Below are positions 57,964-64,000 of a DNA stretch of 64,000 bases, piece after piece; positions within the stretch are counted from its first letter, which is position 1, and each line of letters begins with the position of its first letter. Below the pieces are notes generated by a model that had not been told where the DNA came from, made no database searches, and saw nothing but the letters and a program-made list of their open reading frames with translations. Both the position numbers and the translations under genes were made by a program. This DNA comes from Rhodoferax sp. (GTDB taxonomy: Bacteria; Pseudomonadota; Gammaproteobacteria; Burkholderiales; Burkholderiaceae_C). The stretch lies in assembly GCA_013791765.1 (NCBI GenBank), contig VMTC01000049.1:62001-126000 (forward strand), given 5' to 3'.

Positions 57964-58002
57964 TGAAGATCACATAAGCCATAGAAATTGGCGGTTCTGA
58001 AA

Positions 58003-58040
58003 TGCCACGAAAGATTTAGCTGTCTTCGTGGCATTTTTTT
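58003..58040 (+). terminator. Rho-independent terminator after dnaJ
   Basis: TGCCACGAA pairs with TTCGTGGCA, with inner GA/TC pairing around a short loop, followed by a run of seven to eight T. It begins 40 bp past the dnaJ stop. Confidence 0.9.
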
Positions 58041-58084
58041 GGGCATAGTGGGGGTGTGACACCACTTGAGCGGGATATTTGCAC

Positions 58085-59449
58085 ATGAGCGTCAACATTA
58101 CTTTTCTGGGCGGCGCTGGCACCGTCACCGGTTCCAAATACCTGGTGCGCCACGGCGCCGAGAGCCTGCTGTTGGACTGCGGCCTGTTTCAGGGCTACAA
58201 GCCGCTGCGCTTGCGCAACTGGAGCCGCTTGCCGGTCGCACCGAGCCAAATTGACGCCGTTGTGCTGACCCATGCGCACCTGGACCACAGCGGTTATCTG
58301 CCCTTGCTGGTCAGAGAAGGTTTTTCGGGCCCGGTGCACGTCACCAGTGGAACGCGCGACCTGTGCCGCATCCTGTTGCCCGATAGCGGTCACATCCAGG
58401 AAGAAGATGCAGCCTTTGCCAACCGCCACGGCTTTTCAAAACACGCGCCCGCCCTGCCCCTGTACACGCGCCAAGATGCGCTCGATTGCCTGCCCCGGTT
58501 GAAGGCGGTCGACCTCGACAAAATATTTCAACCGATCCCGGGCTGGAAGGCCACGTTTTCCACCGCCGGCCATATTCTGGGCGCCGCCAGTGTGCTGCTG
58601 GAAGTGGCTGGGCGGCGAATTTTGTTCTCCGGCGATCTGGGTCGCCCCGACGATCTCATCATGAATCCCCCTGCCAACGCGCCAAAGGCCGACACGGTGC
58701 TGATCGAGTCCACCTATGGCGACCGTGAACACCCCAAGGAGGACGTGCTCGGTGAACTGGCGCCCGCGCTGCAAAGGCTGGCCAAACGCGGCGGTGTGGC
58801 GGTGATTCCGGTGTTTGCGGTGGGACGCGCCCAGGCCCTGCTGCACGCGATTCATCAGCTCAAGCTGCGCGGCGATCTGCCCACCTCGCTGCCGGTCTTT
58901 CTGGACAGCCCGATGGCCGTCCACACCACCCATTTGTTTGAACAGCATCTGGGCGAACACCGGCTCAGCAAGAAGGAAGCCCAGGCGCTGACGCACTGCG
59001 CCACCATGGTCAGCAGCACCGACGAGTCGCGTGCCCTGGCCAATCGGCATGGCCCGATGGTGATTCTGTCGGCCAGCGGTATGGCGACTGGCGGGCGCGT
59101 GCTGCATCACTTGGCGCATTACGCGGGCAACCACCGCAACATGATTATTCTGACGGGCTACCAGGCGCCTGGCACCCGGGGCGCCACCATCGCCAGTGGC
59201 GCCAAGTCGGTGCGTATCCATGGCCGCGACGTGGAACTCCAGGCTGAAGTGGTGCAACTGCAATCGGCCTCGGCACACGCCGATGCCAACCAGCTCCTGG
59301 CGTGGCTGCGCACAATGCCGGGCGCGCCGGACCAGGTCTATGTGACGCACGGCGACTTAGGCGCATCGGACGAATTTCGCAAACGCATCAAGCATGAGTT
59401 GGGCTGGCGTGCCACGGTACCGGAACATGGTTCCACCTGGCCGACTTGA
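58085..59449 (+). CDS. MBL-fold beta-CASP ribonuclease-like protein
   Basis: A 454-residue protein combining an MBL domain and a beta-CASP domain, as in CPSF-73-like nucleases and RNase J relatives of bacteria. The opening ITFLGGAGTVTGSKYLV and the metal motif HAHLDH (63-68) are clear, with GHILGAASV and the beta-CASP segments IESTYGDREHP, SGMATGGR and SAHADANQLLAWL. RNA processing or degradation is the usual role; the targets are unknown. ATG 58085 (MSVNITFLGG) is the start. The next gene lies six bases downstream. Confidence 0.9.
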   Translation: MSVNITFLGGAGTVTGSKYLVRHGAESLLLDCGLFQGYKPLRLRNWSRLPVAPSQIDAVVLTHAHLDHSGYLPLLVREGFSGPVHVTSGTRDLCRILLPDSGHIQEEDAAFANRHGFSKHAPALPLYTRQDALDCLPRLKAVDLDKIFQPIPGWKATFSTAGHILGAASVLLEVAGRRILFSGDLGRPDDLIMNPPANAPKADTVLIESTYGDREHPKEDVLGELAPALQRLAKRGGVAVIPVFAVGRAQALLHAIHQLKLRGDLPTSLPVFLDSPMAVHTTHLFEQHLGEHRLSKKEAQALTHCATMVSSTDESRALANRHGPMVILSASGMATGGRVLHHLAHYAGNHRNMIILTGYQAPGTRGATIASGAKSVRIHGRDVELQAEVVQLQSASAHADANQLLAWLRTMPGAPDQVYVTHGDLGASDEFRKRIKHELGWRATVPEHGSTWPT

Positions 59450-59455
59450 ACCGGC

Positions 59456-59995
59456 ATGAAGAAGAACTTTCAGCAATTCTTCGAGTTCGCCGCAGGCACC
59501 GGGGCGCTGGTCATCAGCTTTACCGGCGTCCTGCTGATGCTGTTGCTGGTGTTCCCTGCCCTGCCGATTAGCGGCGAGTTGATCGACTTGAAGCTGTACT
59601 ACACACTGGCCGATATTGAGGCCGCGATGCGGCAATACGGTCCCCAGGGCCGTGCCGTTTACGCCCTGGCGAGCCCGACTGTAGATACCTTTTTTCCGCT
59701 CTTATATGCCACGTTCTTTTCTGGCCTGATCTACCGCCTGCGCCCGAGGGAGAGCTTGTGGGTGATGGCATTCATCCCGGTCGTGGCCGGGCTCTGGGAC
59801 CTGTGCGAAAACGCGCAAATTACCGCGATGCTGCTGCAGTACCCGGACCTCTCGGCACCTCAGGTCGCGCTAACCTCATTCTTCACCAGCGTCAAGCACC
59901 TGCTGAGCGCGGCGTATGAACTGACAGCCCTGGTGTTCCTGGCCCTGTTTCTGCTTCGCCGCGTGAAGCGGGCGCGCCAGCCCGGCAGCTCATAG
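59456..59995 (+). CDS. Predicted integral membrane protein, unknown function
   Basis: A 179-residue protein with about four membrane segments (about 13-35, 72-90, 98-116 and 148-168) and a basic C-terminus (RRVKRARQPG). I do not recognise the family. It starts six bases after the beta-CASP gene and is probably cotranscribed with it. A terminator hairpin lies at its end, shared with the convergent secreted-protein gene. Confidence 0.7.
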   Translation: MKKNFQQFFEFAAGTGALVISFTGVLLMLLLVFPALPISGELIDLKLYYTLADIEAAMRQYGPQGRAVYALASPTVDTFFPLLYATFFSGLIYRLRPRESLWVMAFIPVVAGLWDLCENAQITAMLLQYPDLSAPQVALTSFFTSVKHLLSAAYELTALVFLALFLLRRVKRARQPGSS

Positions 59996-60037
59996 CGGGC
60001 TAGGCGGAGTTTCACCGCATCATCAGCCCGCTTTTAT
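59994..60037 (+). terminator. Terminator between convergent genes
   Basis: AGCGGGCT and AGCCCGCT form an 8-bp stem with an inner GCGG/CCGC pairing, followed by TTTTATT on the plus strand. It overlaps the stop codon of the minus-strand gene. Confidence 0.75.
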
Positions 60038-60429
60038 TGAGCCGGCGTAACCATGATGCTTTTGCGCAAGATGCCGCCGTCCGCAACCCCTTTTTCGACG
60101 TTGCCCTCGCCCAGGATGCGCGCTACACACGCGATGCGGTCGTCTCCTTGGTGGGCGTCACAGCGCTGCAGCGCGTTTTGCTGATATTGGTCGGGCGCTG
60201 CGCTGAGCTTGCCGCGCCGAGCGGCGGCGAGCGCGTTGCCTGCCTCAAGCCGGCAGGTCGCGATGGCCTGATTGGATTGTCCGCTGGTGCAGACCGCCAT
60301 ATCCTGGCGGTAGCGCGCCTGGGCATCGCTTGGGGCGTCGGCGCTGCTTGCCAGTGCCGCAGTGGCACCCAGCAGGGTGGCGCCTGCGGCAAGAACGAGT
60401 TGGCGAAGCGGAAGATAAAAAGTGCTCAT
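60034..60429 (-). CDS. Small secreted periplasmic protein, unknown function
   Basis: A 131-residue protein with a signal peptide (about 1-27, LVLAAGATLLGATAALASSA) and a mature part with four cysteines spaced so that two disulfides are possible (AVCTSGQ, ATCRLE, LQRCDAH, RIACVA). The ATG at 60429 follows AGGAG by seven bases. I do not recognise the family. The spacing resembles small periplasmic proteins of Burkholderiales without known function. It is convergent with the membrane protein gene. Confidence 0.65.
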   Translation of the reverse strand: MSTFYLPLRQLVLAAGATLLGATAALASSADAPSDAQARYRQDMAVCTSGQSNQAIATCRLEAGNALAAARRGKLSAAPDQYQQNALQRCDAHQGDDRIACVARILGEGNVEKGVADGGILRKSIMVTPAQ

Positions 60430-60668
60430 ATTGAACTCCTGGGTCATGCGGTTGGACGAATGCGATGGTCGCAACCCGTTGAGCGCCGGTCCCGTGCGGA
60501 CAAACGCGCAAGCGGCTCATGGGAGGCTCCCAATTGCATGATTGAAGAATAGGCCAATAATTTGGCGCTGTATGTGCGCTCTCGTACCGAGTGGCAACTG
60601 CACAGGTCGATAATCTGCGGCCCCTTCGACACACCCGGCGATTCGCACCAGCGACGCTTGAAATCACC

Positions 60669-61607
60669 ATGACCGACTTCCTGACCGCCGCCTTTTACAA
60701 ATTTATCGAACTAGCCGATTACGCCGAGCTCCAGGCGCCGTTGCTCACCTGCTGCGAAGCCAACGACGTCAAAGGCACGATTCTGCTGGCGACCGAGGGC
60801 ATCAACAGCACGATTGCCGGACCGACGGCGGGCGTGCAGGCCGTGCTGGCGTACCTGCGCCGCGACCCGCGTCTGGCCGACCTGCAACACAAGGAGTCAT
60901 GGTCGGCCAAAGCACCGTTTTACCGGATGAAAGTACGCCTCAAGCGCGAGATCGTCACCATGGGCGTACCCGGCATCAGCCCCACCTTGATGGCCGGCAC
61001 CTATGTCAAGCCGCAGGACTGGAACGCGCTGATCAGCGACCCCGAGGTGGTGGTGATCGACACGCGCAACAATTACGAGGTCGGCATTGGCAGCTTCGCG
61101 GGCGCCGTCAATCCGGACATCAAGAGTTTTTCAAAATTGCCGCAATGGATCGCGCAAGCACCCGCCTTGCACCCGGCCAGCGGCAAGAAGCCCAAGGTCG
61201 CCATGTTTTGCACCGGCGGCATCCGCTGCGAAAAGTCCACCGCGCTCTTACGCTCGCAAGGTTATGACGAGGTCTATCACTTAGAGGGCGGCATCCTGAA
61301 ATACCTGGAGACGGTGCCCGAGGCGCAAAGCCTGTGGCAGGGCCAGTGTTTTGTCTTCGACGAGCGGGTGTCGGTGGGCCATGGCCTCAAGCCCGAGCAG
61401 CACAGCCTGTGCCGCGCCTGCCGGCATCCGCTTGATGAGACCGACTTGGCGTCAGCGCTGTTTGAGACCGGCGTGAGCTGCCCCAAATGCCACGCAATCA
61501 CCAGCGAAACTCAAAAGAACAGCGCCCGCGAACGCCAGCGCCAATGGGAACTGGCCAAAGCCCGTCAACGGGTTCACATCGGGGAGAAGCCAAATACTAT
61601 CAATTAA
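60669..61607 (+). CDS. trhO: tRNA uridine(34) hydroxylase TrhO (YceA, rhodanese)
   Basis: TrhO hydroxylates uridine 34 of certain tRNAs, using a rhodanese-domain cysteine and oxygen. The 312-residue protein has an N-terminal acylphosphatase-like domain (about 1-95), a rhodanese domain with CTGGIRCEKS (active Cys near 181), and a C-terminal cysteine-rich tail (CRACRHP, CPKCHA) suggesting metal binding. The ATG at 60669 (MTDFLTAAF) is the family start. Its TAA stop abuts an AATAGCTG repeat copy. Confidence 0.94.
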   Translation: MTDFLTAAFYKFIELADYAELQAPLLTCCEANDVKGTILLATEGINSTIAGPTAGVQAVLAYLRRDPRLADLQHKESWSAKAPFYRMKVRLKREIVTMGVPGISPTLMAGTYVKPQDWNALISDPEVVVIDTRNNYEVGIGSFAGAVNPDIKSFSKLPQWIAQAPALHPASGKKPKVAMFCTGGIRCEKSTALLRSQGYDEVYHLEGGILKYLETVPEAQSLWQGQCFVFDERVSVGHGLKPEQHSLCRACRHPLDETDLASALFETGVSCPKCHAITSETQKNSARERQRQWELAKARQRVHIGEKPNTIN

Positions 61608-61655
61608 ATAGCTGTTAGCGCTTATTTCACGCGGGCTACAGTCCGATTAGGCACA
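61607..61655 (+). repeat. AATAGCTG-family repeat between convergent genes
   Basis: Begins AATAGCTGTTAGCGC and ends CGCGGGCTACAGTCCGATTA. It fills the 39-bp gap between trhO and the convergent flavin oxidoreductase gene and slightly overlaps both ends. Confidence 0.85.
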
Positions 61656-62612
61656 ATTTCTTGCCAATAATCGGGCCCGCGCACTGGCATACTCACGCTT
61701 GAGTTGCGCCACAAAATCAGCGGTGCTCTGAATCTTGCTGACGGCGCCAATGCCCTGGCCGCAGCCCCAGATGTCTTTCCAGGCTCGGGACTTGTCGCCA
61801 CCAAAGTTCATCTTGCTGGGGTCGCTTTCGGGCAGGTGCTCGGGGTCCAAACCGGCGGCGCGGATGCTGGGCGCCAGGTAGTTGCCGTGCACGCCCGTGA
61901 ACAGGTTGCTGTAGACGATATCGTCCGAATTGCTGTCCACAATGGCCTGCTTGTAATCCTGGGCTGCCCGCGCTTCTTCTGTGGCGATGAAGGCCGAGCC
62001 GATGTAGGCAAAGTCTGCCCCCATGGCTTGGGCGGCTAGCACGGCATCGCCACTGGCGATGGCACCGCTCAAGACCAGCGGGCCGTCAAACCACTGGCGA
62101 ATTTCCTGAATCAAGGCAAAGGGGCTCTTGAGACCGGCATGGCCGCCGGCCCCAGCAGCGACCGCGATGAGGCCGTCGGCGCCCTTCTCGATCGCTTTGT
62201 GCGCATGCTTGTTGTTGATGACGTCATGCAGCACCACACCGCCATAGGAGTGGGCGGCCGCGTTGATGTCTTCGCGCGCGCCCAAAGACGTGATGATGAT
62301 CGGCACCTGATACTTGACGCACAGCGCCATGTCGTGCTCCAGACGGTCGTTGCTCTTGTGCACGATCTGGTTGATGGCAAAAGGCGCGGCCGGTTGCTCC
62401 GGGTGCGACAGGTTGTGGGCGGCGAGCGCCTCGGTGATCTCGATCAGCCACTCTTCGAGTTGCTCGGCCGGGCGCGCGTTGAGCGCCGGCATGGCACCGA
62501 CCACACCGGCGATGCACTGGGCAATCACCAACTTGGGGTTGCTGATGATGAACAGTGGCGAGCCGATCACGGGGAACGGCAAGCGATTCAGGGGCGCAGG
62601 CAGGTGGGACAT
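61647..62612 (-). CDS. Nitronate monooxygenase / flavin oxidoreductase
   Basis: A 321-residue TIM-barrel FMN enzyme of the nitronate monooxygenase (2-nitropropane dioxygenase-like) family. The FMN segments are seen as PLFIISNPKLVIAQCIAG, GLIAVAAGAGGHAG and LVLSGAIASGDAVLAAQAMGADFAYIGSAF. It may oxidise alkyl nitronates to protect against nitro compounds; related enzymes do other reductions, so the role is not certain. The ATG at 62612 follows GGAG by five bases. A repeat copy lies between it and the acyl-CoA dehydrogenase gene on the right. Confidence 0.88.
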   Translation of the reverse strand: MSHLPAPLNRLPFPVIGSPLFIISNPKLVIAQCIAGVVGAMPALNARPAEQLEEWLIEITEALAAHNLSHPEQPAAPFAINQIVHKSNDRLEHDMALCVKYQVPIIITSLGAREDINAAAHSYGGVVLHDVINNKHAHKAIEKGADGLIAVAAGAGGHAGLKSPFALIQEIRQWFDGPLVLSGAIASGDAVLAAQAMGADFAYIGSAFIATEEARAAQDYKQAIVDSNSDDIVYSNLFTGVHGNYLAPSIRAAGLDPEHLPESDPSKMNFGGDKSRAWKDIWGCGQGIGAVSKIQSTADFVAQLKREYASARARLLARNCA

Positions 62613-62644
62613 CAATGCTCCGACAATAGAGTAGTTTATAGATG

Positions 62645-62692
62645 AAAATAGCCGCTAGCCCTTGTCAAACAAGCGCGAGCAGCTATCAAATT
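62645..62692 (-). repeat. AATAGCTG-family repeat, near-complete palindrome
   Basis: This reverse copy is the clearest palindrome of the family: GATAGCTGCTCGCGCTTGT can fold against GACAAGGGCTAGCGGCTAT. It lies between the acyl-CoA dehydrogenase gene and the nitronate monooxygenase-like gene. Confidence 0.85.
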
Positions 62693-62712
62693 AGCGAGCA
62701 ACAAGAATCAGG

Positions 62713-64000
62713 TCAGAACGCGTCCAGGGCCAGCGCCGTGACGCACTCAGCGCCATCCACAATGGCGTCGCGCATGCCAGGCGCCTTGGTCAGCAGATGG
62801 TCGGCGTAAAAACGCGCCGTGATGATCTTGGCCTGCATGAAGGACACATCCACGCCCTTGGCGATTGCATCCTGTGCCAGTAAGAGCGCGCGCGCCAGTT
62901 GCCAACCGGCCATCATGTTGCCCGCCAGCATCAGGTAGGGCACGCTGCCGGCAAACACATCTTGCGGGTGGGTCTTGGTGTTGTTTGAGACAAACTCGAC
63001 CACATCGACAAAAGCTTCACGCGCGGCCTTGAGACGCTTGGCCACGGCCAACGCGTCGGCACTGCCGCTCTTGAGTAGCAGGGCTTCGGTCGCTTCAATC
63101 TGCGCCGCAATTGCCTTGGCGGTTTGTCCACCATCACGGGCGGTCTTGCGCCCGACCAGGTCATTAGCCTGGATCGCGGTGGTGCCCTCATAAATGGTCA
63201 AAATCTTGGCATCGCGGTAATACTGCGCCGCACCGGTTTCTTCGATGTAACCCATGCCGCCGTGCACTTGCACACCCAAGGAGGTGACCTCCAGGCTCAT
63301 CTCGGTGCTGTAGCCCTTGACCAGCGGCACCATGAATTCATAAAAGGCCTGATTCTGTTTGCGTACGTCGGCATCCAGATGGTGATGCGCTGCGTCAAAG
63401 GCTGCGGCGGCCACAGTGGCCATAGCACGGCAGCCCTCGGTGTAGGCGCGCATGGTCATGAGCATGCGCTTGACATCGGGGTGGTAGATGATGGTCGCGT
63501 TGGCGGGGGCCGAGGCATCTATCGGACGGCTTTGCACCCGCTCCTTGGCGAAGGTCACCGCTTGCTGGTACGAGCGCTCGGCAATCGCCACGCCCTGCAC
63601 GCCGACGCCAAAGCGCGCGGCGTTCATCATGATAAACATGTACTCAAGGCCGCGGTTTTCTTGGCCCACCAGGTACCCCAAAGCGCGGCCATGGTCGCCA
63701 AACTGCAACACCGCGGTCGGGCTGGCTTTGATACCGAGCTTGTGCTCGATGCTGACGCACTGCACGTCATTGCGCGCGCCCAGCGAGCCGTCTTTGTTCA
63801 CCAGAAATTTGGGCACGACAAACAGGCTGATACCTTTAATGCCTTCGGGCGCCCCCGTCACTCGGGCCAGGACCAGATGGACGATGTTTTCAGCCATGTC
63901 GTGCTCACCCCAGGTGATAAAGACTTTGGTGCCAAACACTTTGTAGCTGCCGTCAGGCAGCGGCTCAGCGCGCGAACGCACAGCGGCCAGATCGCTGCCC
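62713..64000 (-). CDS. Acyl-CoA dehydrogenase, 5' end cut by window edge
   Basis: The C-terminal roughly 429 residues of an acyl-CoA dehydrogenase with a C-terminal extension, the type of about 590-600 residues found in proteobacterial fatty acid or related acid degradation. The frame is open to the right edge (GSDLAAVRSRAEPLPDG), so the N-terminus is missing. Landmarks are VFITWGEHDMAENI, FIMMNAARFGVGVQG, VHGGMGYIEETGAAQYYRDAKI, and the catalytic glutamate in LTIYEGTTAIQANDL. The substrate acyl chain is not known. The nitronate monooxygenase-like gene lies downstream on the same strand. Confidence 0.93.
   Translation of the reverse strand, partial: GSDLAAVRSRAEPLPDGSYKVFGTKVFITWGEHDMAENIVHLVLARVTGAPEGIKGISLFVVPKFLVNKDGSLGARNDVQCVSIEHKLGIKASPTAVLQFGDHGRALGYLVGQENRGLEYMFIMMNAARFGVGVQGVAIAERSYQQAVTFAKERVQSRPIDASAPANATIIYHPDVKRMLMTMRAYTEGCRAMATVAAAAFDAAHHHLDADVRKQNQAFYEFMVPLVKGYSTEMSLEVTSLGVQVHGGMGYIEETGAAQYYRDAKILTIYEGTTAIQANDLVGRKTARDGGQTAKAIAAQIEATEALLLKSGSADALAVAKRLKAAREAFVDVVEFVSNNTKTHPQDVFAGSVPYLMLAGNMMAGWQLARALLLAQDAIAKGVDVSFMQAKIITARFYADHLLTKAPGMRDAIVDGAECVTALALDAF

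Noticed and set aside
59994-60037. Possible repeat copy (GCGGGCTAGG)
   Set aside because: It is the stem of a terminator and lacks the AATAGCTG start.
1-64000. CRISPR array, prophage, insertion sequence or rRNA operon
   Set aside because: No regularly spaced direct repeats, phage genes, transposase or rRNA sequence seen.

Overview
The window is a 64 kb piece of a GC-rich betaproteobacterial chromosome, most likely from the family Comamonadaceae (Rhodoferax/Polaromonas-like). The evidence is the gene content and order (ppk-sixA, rlmE-ftsH-folP-glmM, carA-exporter-carB-greA, the rpsB-to-rnhB envelope block, grpE-dnaK-dnaJ), a PhaR-type polyhydroxyalkanoate regulator, and a dispersed repeat beginning AATAGCTG and ending near GGGCTAGAG that I associate with this family. 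The strain assignment is inference. I saw no prophage, insertion sequence, transposase or CRISPR array. The sequence is almost fully coding, and both ends cut genes (a plsC-like acyltransferase at the left, an acyl-CoA dehydrogenase at the right).

Layout. 1-3.0 kb (minus): acyltransferase fragment, sixA-like phosphatase and polyphosphate kinase, the last preceded by a good PHO box. 3.2-5.8 kb (plus): CHASE-PAS-GGDEF-EAL protein. 5.8-11.8 kb (minus): small membrane protein, then rlmE-ftsH, a terminator, and folP-glmM-GNAT. 11.8-18.7 kb: yhbY (plus); carA, a LysE-type exporter, carB, greA and a DUF4149-like membrane protein (minus), with two near-identical 48-bp REP-like elements flanking greA-DUF4149. 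18.8-33.4 kb (minus): one long run reading rpsB, tsf, pyrH, frr, cdsA, dxr, rseP, bamA, skp, lpxD, fabZ, lpxA, lpxB, rnhB, trmH-like; it joins translation, membrane lipid, isoprenoid, outer-membrane assembly and lipid A functions. uppS, which normally lies between frr and cdsA, is missing.

33.6-47.0 kb (plus): amidase, dadA, an HDOD protein, an MBL hydrolase, the nnrE/nnrD fusion, then three successive c-di-GMP proteins: a bacteriohemerythrin-GGDEF protein with all iron ligands, a large dCache-HAMP-PAS-GGDEF-EAL protein, and a PAS-GGDEF-EAL protein with a ruined GGDEF site. 47.1-52.4 kb: SDR oxidoreductase, RNase R, tRNA-Leu(CAG), rimO and phaR. 52.6-54.0 kb: a small ComFB-like protein (a family recently linked to c-di-GMP binding), an HxlR-like regulator and an FKBP isomerase. 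54.1-58.0 kb: grpE-dnaK-dnaJ behind a candidate sigma-32 promoter. 58.1-64 kb: beta-CASP nuclease, orphan membrane and secreted proteins, trhO, a nitronate monooxygenase-like protein and the acyl-CoA dehydrogenase.

Most of the window is conserved housekeeping. The parts most worth a second look are the AATAGCTG repeat family (about ten copies, three lying in frame inside genes and others touching stop codons), the REP-like pair, the c-di-GMP cluster with its O2-sensor candidate, the ComFB-like protein, and the missing uppS.
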